Positions 43,557 to 53,495 of a stretch of DNA of 64,000 nt are shown here, one piece after another. The position numbers were made by a program, and so were the translations under genes. The notes below the pieces were generated by a model. It had not been told where the DNA came from. It did not search any database and saw only the letters and a list, made by a program, of their open reading frames with translations. Every line of letters starts with the position of its first letter. Position 1 is the first letter of the stretch. This DNA is from Chara braunii (taxonomy: Eukaryota; Streptophyta; Charophyceae; Charales; Characeae): NCBI GenBank assembly GCA_003427395.1, contig BFEA01000437.1:438332-502331 (forward strand), given 5' to 3'.

Positions 43557-45230
43557 GGGTACTCTTTTCCCCCTGCCTATACCTGGAACAATCTGGCTAT
43601 CTGTCCCTTCGGCCTGTGGGACCAGGCCATCAGCTTGATCCCACAGGCTTTTTAATATTTCATCGAGTACTGTGGTCGGGACCGGTTGAGGAATAGTCCA
43701 GTCAGTCCACAAGGCGTATACCCCAACATGCAGTCTGTTTTCCAATTCGTTCTTGATTGTGAGTTCTTAGAGTGTACTGTGTGAGTCCTTGGTGCGTGCT
43801 GTGTGCTGTCGCCTCAATGCTTGTCAGCCTGTCAGCTCCACCTCCATCTCCACCTTTTTCCTCATCCTTCATCTCCACTGTAGCGGGATTTGCTAGCCTG
43901 GAAATCCTGCTTCACAGGTATATCAGAGCAGGAACTCTCCCCGCTCCCGCCTGTCCCACCCTAGCGGACACACCACTGCAGCAACGAGTAGCACAGTGGA
44001 GTACCGATGAGCACACGGCCTTTGCCGCCTTTGCTGCCCTTCCCCCCCCACCCGCTCCAAACATTTCGACGTCTCCGCCTGTCCCTGCCCCAGAACCAGG
44101 CCACCTGCCATGCTGCAGGCAGACGGCTCCTGCCTGCCCCTACCCTGCAAGCCGCCACCACTGCCCACCAGTGCCCACTCCCACATCTCCCCGCCTACCG
44201 CTCAGTGCTAGCAGTCCCTGCCAGTGCCAGTGGAGTGGCATACCCCTGATGGTGGTGCCAATCCTGCCGGGCGCCTTTTCAACCCCGACTTCCCGCGATC
44301 AGGCCGATCCGATGGGTGCCATCTGCAGCGCTGATGAGGTGGAGCAGCGGGGTAAAGCAAAAAAAAAAGAATGAACAGGAAGACCTCGCCATATGCCAAG
44401 CTATCCTGCATCCCGCGACCAAGGCAAAAGCTGCCACCCACTGGCGGTCTGTGCCTGCGCCCGCCGGCTCCCTCGTGCTATGAGTGGCCAGTGCACTAAC
44501 ATACTGGCCACAGTGCATGTACGTACATGTGTGGCAACTTTTAACTCCAACACTTGCCACATCACTTATTTACTGTCACCCCCCACCCCGGGCACCCCCT
44601 TGGCGAAGCAGCAGCCAGTGCGGCAGCAGCAGCCGTGTCGCTTCGTTTTTCTTTGGCATGGAGGGCACGTTTAGGCTCAGCATCCATAGCTGGGCCAAGT
44701 ACTGGTGGTTTAAACTGCTATTCGCCCCCCTACCCCCTCCCCACCCCCCCACCCTCCATGCACATAACTGTTGGACGTCATGTGGTGGCCAACGGATTAT
44801 TTTGAAGAACACCCTCATTAGGGGGCTGCTCTCCATGAAGTATAGAGGTGGCTGATCAAGATCTCACCCACTCACCTGCATCCTCTTGTAGATCTGATCA
44901 TTCTTGGTCAGATCTGACCACCCAAACGGCAGTTCGGTGGCATCATTGCTGCCCACCTCAAGCCCCCGTAGTTTAACCGCCCTGAAGGGGCTGAAGAAGG
45001 CTAAGATCACTAGGATCTTGGTAGATTGGATGCTCTTGGATGCCCAAGAACTTGGTACGGCTGTTCTCTCCCACTAATAACTTTTCCCTCACCTTTCTTC
45101 CCCTTCTACCTCCTTTCCCCCCCATCTTTTCCCGTCCTAGCACTAATCTCTCTTTTCTCCCTTTTCTCATCTTCTACTACATTTCTCTCCACTCTCCTTC
45201 CCCAAACTGATCTTCCGCCATCCCCCCTTA

Positions 45231-45235
<5 letters not shown>
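43557..45235. other. Pro-rich ORF region without recognised gene
   Basis: A plus-strand ORF of 200 residues (43772-44374) is rich in Pro, Ala and Ser and has no domain that I can name. Overlapping ORFs exist in several frames, so composition rather than selection may explain it. A self-complementary GTCAGATCTGAC lies near 44910. Confidence 0.3.
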
Positions 45236-45269
<34 letters not shown>

Positions 45270-46340
45270 AAAACACAGTCCCTCCAGTGCTAGCGGTGCT
45301 GGTGAGAGCAGACATCGCTAGCACCCGGGGAAAGGCTCCATCTATTGGTGGGGAGCGTCACCTGCTGGAAAGCGGGTCCAGCGTCCCTTACACAGTTGAT
45401 ACAGAATGATATATAGAAGGGAGATTGGATGTTGTTTGGAGGGTGCCTGCCAGCATTGATTGCCCTGGAGACCAGAGGATTGACTGAGCAGGTATGAACG
45501 TGACCCGAAATGGGAACGAAAACTGATAGTCCCCATCTCCCTTTCCGACGCTGTGCCTAGACAGGTTCCAGGAGGAGCCACTGGGGGGCACCAGTGGGGA
45601 GTCCTTCCTTCTCCCTGCCCATCCCCCAAAGGGACCTACCTCACTGCCTCAGAATCGGTGAGACGGAGAATTGGAACATTGCCTAGTGTAACTATAACTA
45701 CTGGAAAGCCTAGACGAAGGTGAAAATAAAATCGGACTGAGACTGAGTGAGACAGACTACATCGGACTACCCAGGCTAAACTGGGAAAGCAGACAACAAC
45801 CCAGTCCGACTGAAACAGAGACTAAAAAGCTTAACCAGAACAGAGCCAGAACGAGCAAAACAGATAAACTCAGACGAGAAAAGGCAGACTAAAAAATAGA
45901 CTTTTTGATTGCCCTGGAGCCCAGGGGATGACTAAGCAGAAACTGTGTAACATCCAGTACGGTAGTCGTTGTGTAATCCTGTGGGGCAGCCTATTTCTTA
46001 TTGTATCTCTTCACCCGTATAATGGGGCGTCAGATAGACCACTAAGGACTGATACTAGGGGCTGCCACTCTACCCGACACCTGCTCCTTCTGCTTCCTGA
46101 TGCTGACCTCAGAGAGAAGGAACCACATTAAGAGATGGGAAGAGATAAAAAGGAACAAACTTGTTTCAAAAGGACTGATATGGCAGGGCTGATTGAAGAC
46201 CAGGTTGCCTCTGAAGGTGAGCAAAGAACAGAGGCATACCCCCAGAGACTGTGGGCGGGGGGAAAGGAAGAGAAGGCAGAAATGACTGAAGACCAGGTTG
46301 CCTCTTGAGGTGAGCAGAGAACAGACAGGGTTTACAGGCA
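45236..46340 (-). mobile_element. LINE copy 2, 3' UTR and poly-A tail (part left of the nested LTR element)
   Basis: The T run at about 45236-45268 is the poly-A tail of a minus-strand LINE. The conserved tail with hairpin 45364-45382 lies next to it. Two direct units of about 97 bp (GAAGACCAGGTTGCCTCT..) at 46185-46340 belong to its 3' UTR. The coding end of the same copy continues at 60315, beyond the nested LTR element: reading across the insertion point gives a stop a few codons after the ORF at 60319. Confidence 0.72.
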
Positions 46341-46344
46341 TATC
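46341..46344. other. Target-site duplication, left (TATC)
   Basis: TATC directly before the 5' LTR and again at 60315-60318 after the 3' LTR. The neighbouring tandem unit at 46235-46262 shows the uninterrupted form (GGCATACCCCCAGAG against GGCATATC|TCCAGAG). Confidence 0.75.
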
Positions 46345-49055
46345 TGTGACGAACTACTTCCCGAACCCGTGCTATCTTTCGTACCCTTTTTTTGTTTGTA
46401 TCATACCAACCCCATAAAAACCCCGTTTCGATTTCTTGATTTCGGGTGCCGCATTTTTGGCCCCCATCTTCTGGAAGCTTTTTCGATTCCCGGGTTCTGC
46501 TTTTCCTTTTTGCAATTCGGGAAATACATAGGAAATTACGTGCACCTTAGCGAGCGCACTGGGAATTGGGTCCGGCAGTTGGGAATTCCGGGATAAGCGG
46601 AACTTCGACGTATCCTTTTTGTGTGTGAATGTTCTTGGTCGCGTTGGGGAAAACTCTCNGAATTTTGTGCGAATACGAATAGGTGTAGGATTTTATTTTC
46701 CCGCGTCNCTTTTTCGCGCGCGGATATGGTGATTTCAATTTTGAATTAGGACAGACGCAAGCTGTAACTGTTTTGGTGCCTTTTTCTCTTTTTNTTGATG
46801 GCGCCGCGCATGCAAAAGCTTTCTCCTCTCTGTCCCCCNCATCGCTCCCTCCCGCGCTCCCTTTCCCTTCTCCCTCCTCTTTCTCTCTCCTCGTAACTGT
46901 TTTTNTCTCTCTCTCCCTCTCCCGCTCTGCTTTTTGCGCGTCCATTTCCCTTTCTTGATCATCTGAATCTTGGACCCGTCTTGCNCCACTTCTCNCGCCT
47001 TTTCTCTTCTCACCCTCTNAGTCCAGCGCACGACGCCCGGTCGATCCTTCGATAACTCCCGCTCACCAATCAGNTGCGTGGATCAATAGGGTCTTCCCAT
47101 TGCGCGACGAATCTGATTGGTTGAACCTTGAGTTTCGAAGGATCAACATGGCTTCCACGGAGCACTCTTCTCAAAGTCTTCTCCTCCTGCTTCTCTTCAT
47201 ACACCTCAGCCTTCCNTTCGCTTTCTCCTCCTTCTGTCTCCCTTGTCGCAACTATAAAATCCGCAAGCGCGTCCGCAAATCNCTCTTACTTNCTCNACTC
47301 CCCAACCAGCTTTTGGGAAGCAGTGGCTAGGCNNAGTGTTTAGTGCAAGTCGGAAAGTCCTGTCNGGCTGACGATAGGCTGGCCGGTTGCGCGCTGGATT
47401 GCCACGACGAACTGTGGGATCTGGGCGGACCGCGTCGAGGTTACGTCGGCGGGGTGACGATCGCAGTGGTGGGAGGTAGCACGCGACGGCCGGACCGTCG
47501 GTGCGGGTATGAGGATCGATCGATTGGAGTTGAGTGAGTGATTGGCCCGGGGCCATATTGGAATTAACGGCGAATGCGCCTTTGTTGTTGCCGATCTTTA
47601 TCTCTGGTGTAAGTGTACGGCGGCAACGCCGAACTTCCTCTTTTCGGATCTCGTCATCTTCTATCTCGACATTCCTTCCTTGTCTCCCTCTCTCTCCTCT
47701 ATCTTTGAAAGATGATGTGTCTCGATGTTTGTCTCTCTCTTGGATGAGAATAAATCGGTGCGCTTTTTTGTGTGAAAGAACTTCTTCCGGAACTCTTCCA
47801 TTAGTTTTCTGGGTAATCCCCAGATGTCGAGGAATTGATCCTCTTGTCTTGTGAACGGTGGACGCGTGTGTACAATTCCCTCGGTTGATTTATGACTTGT
47901 ATACCCTTGTCATTTTCGCACCTTCCACAGTGAATATATGTATGGAGATGCGTGTCTTTTTGCATTGATTAGACGATCGACGTCGGGATTTTGTTCGAGA
48001 ATGCAAGAGTGTTTAGATCTGTAGTTTCGAATGCACTGCGCATGCCATCTGCCTTATGCTGCACGACATCAGCAGTCGAGCCACAGGGCGGCCTAGTGAA
48101 ACAAGGCGACTGGGATCAACGTCGTGTTGGCTCACTAAACCTGAGTCGCGGGTCGGTCCCTTAGTTACATGCATGATCAAGCTGATGAGTGTCTTCTTTC
48201 TCTCTCTCTCTCTCGTGTCGAAAAGGATTGATTGGGGGTTGCGCGAGTGTTTTCTTTTCTTGATGACGTCTCGAGATTTTTGCGGTTGATTGATATGTGG
48301 ACTGACAAGCACTCTTCGATCGGGCGCCAGCCTCCCGTATCTCCCGTGTCCACACGACCTTTTTCCTATAACGAGGAAATAACACGTGTATGCGAGTGGG
48401 ATATACGAGAAGTTGTCGCTCGAATCCGCGGACAATATTACTTCCCTCCCGAGAATCGTTGCTCTGGGTTTGTGGATGTCGAGTTTGTCATTATTGACAC
48501 GCACTTTCCACCCTACTCAAGTTTGCTCCCGTTTAACGAGCTGATCGTCATTCCGTGGACGGTAGTGGCACCCGATTGACTTCGAACCCTGTGCACGGAG
48601 TGCTAGCGTTTCGATCGCTGTGAAGCAAAGGGCTTCCACTACCGAATATGGAGTGAAGACGAGCATAAGGAAAGAGCCACGCGGCTGAGACCATCCACGT
48701 CAGACTCAGAATTGACCAGCGAACGACGTCGGGATTTGATACGAAAACGAGACACGCGAAGCGTGCCAAAGCCCTTTCGCTCTAAACGACGGGCCGTAGC
48801 AAGGTGGGAAGCTCGACAATACTTTTTGGATTGAATTGGGATTTTTCTTTTTTCGCGCCGTGCCCGCGCGCGCATTTCGCGACGCGCGAAAACAACAGAC
48901 TTACTTCCTTGGACCAACACGGAGGATTTCAGTTCCATCTGTGTCCCGACACTCAATTTCCAAAAGTCCTTGGCACACCCCATCTTGCTGTTTTTTTCTG
49001 GGCCTCTTTCCACACATCTAGCACTCCGAACGAAAGACAGCACGGGGCGTGAGGT
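46345..49055 (+). repeat. 5' LTR
   Basis: Begins TGTGACGAACTACTTCCCGA and ends GGGGCGTGAGGT before the primer site. It matches 57595-60314 at a constant offset of 11250 for at least the first 1.3 kb. TATAAAA at 47253-47259 is a candidate promoter and AATAAA at 47749 a candidate polyadenylation signal. Several single N positions recur at the same places in both LTRs. ORFs inside it are composition artefacts. Confidence 0.93.
47253..47259 (+). promoter_or_regulatory. TATA box of the 5' LTR
   Basis: TATAAAA in an otherwise CT-rich LTR stretch; the same element is at 58503-58509 in the 3' LTR. Confidence 0.5.
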
Positions 49056-49067
49056 TGGTATCGGAGC
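49056..49067 (+). other. Primer-binding site (tRNA-iMet type)
   Basis: TGGTATCGGAGC directly after the 5' LTR. It differs by one base from TGGTATCAGAGC, the usual complement of the 3' end of initiator tRNA-Met in plant LTR elements. Confidence 0.85.
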
Positions 49068-49191
49068 CGACACGTGTTGGTTCGATGATAGTAAAGTCGA
49101 ACTGGCGAGAGGTAGGAGAAGCCCTGAACGAGCTCGTCGGGATCGCCCAGTGACCAGATCTCGGTCTCGTACGGTTGCACCCGCAATACCA

Positions 49192-49989
49192 ATGGTGGAC
49201 GGTACTAGAGTGATCGTTAGCATTCCTGCCCCCTTCCCCTTCTTCCCTAACCATACCCATCCCGAGGCTTGGCTCGAAGCCGTCGAAGCTCAAAACTACA
49301 GAGCAGCCGATCTTCCCCGCGTTCTGACATTGCTACTCCGCAATACGTCGCATGATTGGTTTAGAAAACATACGTGGGTAGATTGGAATACTTTTAAACA
49401 AGCCTTCTTGGCTCGATTTGATACGGTCAGTGAAGATGCCGCCTGGTACGTGCTCAAAACTTGGCCACAAGGACCAGGGGAATTGTTGCCCGATTTCGTG
49501 GATCGATTTCAAACCACGTTGGACAAATCTGGGCGAGACGAGAAATCCGCTCGAGCTCTGTTCATCGATCAGCTACGAAGTCCGACGTTGAAAGAGAAAC
49601 TGCAGAAAAAGGTCCCGCCGAAGACACACCAGCTATCTGCTATCATCTCTAAAGCATTGGAACTGGACCTGGCTGATACAAAAAAATATAGCAGCCAGGG
49701 AGACGAAGATATTACAGATACCATACGGGATGTAGCGGCAAAAAGGCGATCATGGCTGCAGGCGGTAGAACGGTTTTATCCTCGCCTCGACCATGACCTT
49801 CCCGATGGGATTGCTTCCGATATCCTGCCCGTCTCTTCTCCCTCTCCCCCTGTGAATCAACCGTTAGCGGCAGTTAAGAGCAGAGTCTCCCATGAACCCC
49901 CCTCGCCGGCCGTAACCAACTTACATCTCGCCCAAATGATCCATACGGCCACTACCAAACAGTCCGAAATGGATGAGCAACTTGATTGA
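49192..49989 (+). CDS. Ty3 gag (capsid)
   Basis: About 265 residues from the ATG at 49192; the open frame extends upstream across the primer site to 48970, but the later start is preferred because it lies behind the primer site and directly at the conserved part. The sequence HPEAWLEAVEAQN, TWVDWNTFKQAFLARFDT and LPDFVDRFQTTLDKSG follows the retrotransposon gag capsid pattern (about residues 20-145). It assembles the particle in the cytoplasm. There is no zinc knuckle in this ORF: that lies in the next one, which overlaps by 17 bases in the +1 frame, so a frameshift or reinitiation would be needed. Confidence 0.87.
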   Translation: MVDGTRVIVSIPAPFPFFPNHTHPEAWLEAVEAQNYRAADLPRVLTLLLRNTSHDWFRKHTWVDWNTFKQAFLARFDTVSEDAAWYVLKTWPQGPGELLPDFVDRFQTTLDKSGRDEKSARALFIDQLRSPTLKEKLQKKVPPKTHQLSAIISKALELDLADTKKYSSQGDEDITDTIRDVAAKRRSWLQAVERFYPRLDHDLPDGIASDILPVSSPSPPVNQPLAAVKSRVSHEPPSPAVTNLHLAQMIHTATTKQSEMDEQLD

Positions 49990-51664
49990 ATTGCAGGCCG
50001 CTCACATGGAGCGGATGAAACAGATAATGAGCAGGCTAATCAAGCCTAACCCGGCCCCTGGTCGGCCTGCCCCTGCGTCATTTCCGCTCTTGCCTGCCCC
50101 GCCTGCAGCAGGGTACGCACTTCAGTTCCCTCACCCAGCTAATCCAGCTGTAAAGATCGAGTGTTTTAACTGCAAACAGCCAGGACATTTCGCCGGAGAC
50201 TGTCCGCAGCCAAAGCGTAATCAGCCCCCACCTGTTGCGGCCCCTGTCGCCCTGAATCAAGGACGAGTCACCGCACTGATGGATACGGCCCAAGGAGGAG
50301 AGCTCGTGACCTATGCCCCAGAACAGTCTTCCCCCTCGATGGCAACGGCGTCGACATCGGAAGCTCCTTTATCTGACGCTGCTGACGTGGTCGATCCACT
50401 TGAGTATCTCCATCTCGCAGGTAGGATCGGAGCGATCCGATCGGCCCCTGATGATCTCGAATGGGTCGATCGCAAATCCAATCCTAGTCCACAATTTCGG
50501 ACAGGAGAACTCGATGTGTTACAAGCGCTCAAGCAATTGGATATCCGTGTTCCAATCCCGGTGGGGCATCTACTCACCATATCTGAAGTGACAAATGATA
50601 AAGAGCGCTTCACTTATCAGCGCATACAACGAATGTTGAAAAAGAAGGAAGGAGGCGAGGAAGTTGCACCCCCCAAACCTGACACAGGGGAACCTGAACC
50701 CGAAACTGCACGTATAGCAGCGATCTCTTTAGTCGAGAAGGATCACTTCGTACGAGCCCGACCTGTGTTATGGAAAAGCGCGGAATGCGATTGTGAAGTT
50801 TGGGGCAAACCGTTTAACGCCCTCTTTGATACAGGGTCGTCCGCAGTAGCCATATTATTAGAAACCGTCCGGAAGACGGGACGACTCGGATCCATTCTCC
50901 CTCAATCTGGCAAAGACCATTATGTCTCTGCCGACAAGGACGCAATGAACATCGTGGGCATTATTGAGAATGTGGCTGTAAAGGTCGGACGCGTACATGT
51001 CCTTGTTAACGCACTAGTAATAGATGTGCGCTCCTATTCTATGTTGTTGGGACTACCTTGGGCGATGGCGGTAGAGACCCGTCTTTATTTCGATTCAAAG
51101 CAACTGGTGCTCACGCAAACTCGGGGAAAGCCTCAAACTGGCCCCTTGCAAATTTCCACCCGAGCAGTAAAACGAACTCCTGACTCGGCCCGAATAGGGA
51201 TGATTCGACGCCTTGATCCCGAGGAGTACTCTTCCTCGGGCATCGGTAGCGGAATCGGGGAACAGGAATACGAAGAAGAACTGCCTAGTGAGGATGAATG
51301 GAAGCACCTGGTCGAGCTCTTCGAGCATGAAATTCCCGAAGAATTTCGAGTGCGCCCCGACACTGCCCGAAGCTTCCACGTGGATTCAGGAGATAGCACG
51401 CTCGCGCCTCCGAAAACCCAGGTCAGTCCTTCAGTCCTCCTCGGGGAACCCATATTACAAGTGTCCGACCTGGCCGATGATTTGGAACCCCCTTGTACCT
51501 TGTATGAGGTAGCACTTTCTTTGGGAACGCGTTATCAACAAACGGAACAGTATCTAGACGTTATTGTCTTCCCGCGCAGGTCGTTACTAACGATAGAGGC
51601 GACCATCGCTTTGATTAAACAGGAAGCGGAAGCTCCGGTAAATGACGTACCTGACCTAATGTAG
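49973..51664 (+). CDS. Ty3 nucleocapsid-protease ORF
   Basis: 563 residues. A Pro-rich lead is followed by one zinc knuckle, CFNCKQPGHFAGDC (Cys64, Cys67, His72, Cys77), that would package the RNA. The aspartic protease active site is ALFDTGSSAVAI (Asp286-Ser289), with the later hydrophobic strand LLGLPW near residues 356-361. A long acidic linker follows. The ORF ends in TAG at 51662-51664, and the RT ORF begins 3 bases later in the same frame. The two may therefore be one polyprotein split by a mutation, or by a stop that is sometimes read through. Confidence 0.88.
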   Translation: MSNLIELQAAHMERMKQIMSRLIKPNPAPGRPAPASFPLLPAPPAAGYALQFPHPANPAVKIECFNCKQPGHFAGDCPQPKRNQPPPVAAPVALNQGRVTALMDTAQGGELVTYAPEQSSPSMATASTSEAPLSDAADVVDPLEYLHLAGRIGAIRSAPDDLEWVDRKSNPSPQFRTGELDVLQALKQLDIRVPIPVGHLLTISEVTNDKERFTYQRIQRMLKKKEGGEEVAPPKPDTGEPEPETARIAAISLVEKDHFVRARPVLWKSAECDCEVWGKPFNALFDTGSSAVAILLETVRKTGRLGSILPQSGKDHYVSADKDAMNIVGIIENVAVKVGRVHVLVNALVIDVRSYSMLLGLPWAMAVETRLYFDSKQLVLTQTRGKPQTGPLQISTRAVKRTPDSARIGMIRRLDPEEYSSSGIGSGIGEQEYEEELPSEDEWKHLVELFEHEIPEEFRVRPDTARSFHVDSGDSTLAPPKTQVSPSVLLGEPILQVSDLADDLEPPCTLYEVALSLGTRYQQTEQYLDVIVFPRRSLLTIEATIALIKQEAEAPVNDVPDLM

Positions 51665-51667
51665 GAG

Positions 51668-53425
51668 ATGACGGATCTAACAGGACTGACGGTGGAGCAG
51701 ACTTCGGCCGACTCAGAAACTGACGCCGAAACTAAAGAAACCAAAATGATAAGTCCCGCTGAATCACAGATGATTGCGACTGTCTTCTCTGTTCGCACTA
51801 GTAGTTCTGTCTTTTCGAGTGTCTACAATCGACGGGAGCGGCCGGTTGATTGGATCGACATACCCCTTAAGATTTCTGGGGAATCGACGATCACCCTACC
51901 GAACCACGTCCCCACGGAAATTCGAAAGTCGTTAATCAATGTTTTGAACGGTTATGCAGAAGTGTTGAGCGCGCATTATAACGATATTGGCTTAACAAAC
52001 GTGATCGAGCATGCCATTCTCACGGGAGATCATCCGCCCATTAGCTGCGCTCCTTATCGATATTCGCCAGCTCAAAGAGCGGCCGCTTTTCAGCAGATTA
52101 AAGAGTTCGAAGCTAATGGATGGATCGAACCCGCTATAGGTCAATGGTCTTTTCCCGTAGTAATCGTGCCTAAAAAGACCGGAGGGATTCGCATTTGCAT
52201 TGATTATCGAAAATTGAACGATATCACGATCAAAGATGTGTACCCTCTCCCCCGGATTGATGAGTTGTTGGATGCGATTGGGAGTGCTCGATTTTTTAGT
52301 AAGTTTGATGTTTTCCATGAGTTCCATCAACTTCTTGACCGAGAAGAAGATCGTCCGAAAATGACGTTTGTGCTTTTCGAGGGTACGTGGCAGTGGATTC
52401 GATGTCCAATGGGTATCTGCAACGCCCCCGCGACCTTTCAGCGAGCCATGAATATGGCTTTCCAGAATTTCGTGTGGAAGACTCGTTTGACGCAGAGCAT
52501 CATCAATTACCGCGTGATATTGTACATGGATGACATTCTGGTGTACTCAAGTTCCTACGAGGGACACCTGCAGCACATCGAATGGGCTCTGCATGCGTTG
52601 CGAGATGCGGGCTTCAAGGTGGCGCTTGAGAAGTGTCAATTTTTCCTTACCACCATTTCCTTCTTAGGACACATGGTAACAGACCAAGGGCTCCAACCAC
52701 AGCCGCAGAAGGTGGCAGCTGTCAGAGATGCGCCGGTGCCTATGACTATCACGCAAGTTCGCGCCTTTTTGGGCCTGGCCTCGTACTACCGACGATTTAT
52801 CAAGGGCTTTGCGGCGATTGCGGGACCCCTCACAAATCAGCTGCGCAAAGATCAGCCGTTGATCTGGACGTCGGAGTGTGATCAGGCGTTTTCGAAACTG
52901 AAGGCCGCTCTCATTTCGGCTCCGGTCCTTATAAGGCCGGATCCCGAAAAGCCTTTTGTTCTCATCACTGACTCGCAGCCAGAGGCGATTTTGGCGATCC
53001 TTGCCCAGGTGGGACCAAGTGGACTCGAGAGTGTAGTAGAGTATGCGTCCAAGTCGGTGCCCGCCTGGAAGCGCAACTACGCCGCTCCAACGGGAGAATG
53101 CTACGCGGCCCTATGGGGAATCAATCACTTTTGCGCTTACCTGTACGGGCGAGAGTTCACCTTGGTAACCGATCATGAGCCCCTGTTGGCTCTGAAGAAA
53201 TCGAAGGATTACTCGGGCATGATCGGGCGATGGGCGACGGTACTGCAGAACATGGACTTTGACATTCGTCATCGAAAGCATGAGAGACACGGGAATGCGG
53301 ACAGACTGACACAACTGCATCGACCTGAGAAAGTTCCGAAGAGTGAGGAGGTGATTCCGTGGAACGAACCCGAACAGGAGATTGGACCTCGGTACGGCCA
53401 AGTGGAGATCTTATCGAAGCAGTAA
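51668..53425 (+). CDS. Ty3 reverse transcriptase-RNase H
   Basis: 585 residues, fully open. The RT has GGIRICIDYRKLN, the motif A Asp214 in SKFDVFHEFHQL (most relatives have Asp-x-x-x-Gly-Tyr-His here, so the Gly-Tyr is changed), GICNAPATFQRAMN, and the catalytic YMDD at residues 286-289. RNase H keeps its acidic residues in LITDSQPEA (Asp435), GECYAAL (Glu477) and LVTDHEPL (Asp502). Together they make double-stranded DNA from the element RNA inside the particle. The ORF closes with TAA; a second stop in the same frame follows at once, and the integrase lies in another frame 70 bases on. Confidence 0.93.
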   Translation: MTDLTGLTVEQTSADSETDAETKETKMISPAESQMIATVFSVRTSSSVFSSVYNRRERPVDWIDIPLKISGESTITLPNHVPTEIRKSLINVLNGYAEVLSAHYNDIGLTNVIEHAILTGDHPPISCAPYRYSPAQRAAAFQQIKEFEANGWIEPAIGQWSFPVVIVPKKTGGIRICIDYRKLNDITIKDVYPLPRIDELLDAIGSARFFSKFDVFHEFHQLLDREEDRPKMTFVLFEGTWQWIRCPMGICNAPATFQRAMNMAFQNFVWKTRLTQSIINYRVILYMDDILVYSSSYEGHLQHIEWALHALRDAGFKVALEKCQFFLTTISFLGHMVTDQGLQPQPQKVAAVRDAPVPMTITQVRAFLGLASYYRRFIKGFAAIAGPLTNQLRKDQPLIWTSECDQAFSKLKAALISAPVLIRPDPEKPFVLITDSQPEAILAILAQVGPSGLESVVEYASKSVPAWKRNYAAPTGECYAALWGINHFCAYLYGREFTLVTDHEPLLALKKSKDYSGMIGRWATVLQNMDFDIRHRKHERHGNADRLTQLHRPEKVPKSEEVIPWNEPEQEIGPRYGQVEILSKQ

Positions 53426-53495
53426 GTGACACAAGGACTAATTTGTCTGTTCTACCCTCTCTGGAATTCCGTCCCATCTCTCCTCCTCTGTCATT

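Noticed and set aside
43772-44374. Pro-rich 200-residue ORF as a gene
   Set aside because: C-rich composition keeps several frames open at once, and no domain or homologous copy is seen.
46547-49223. ORFs within the LTR as genes
   Set aside because: They lie in both orientations in low-complexity LTR sequence and differ between the two LTRs. The longest minus-strand ORF runs across the LTR end and primer site.
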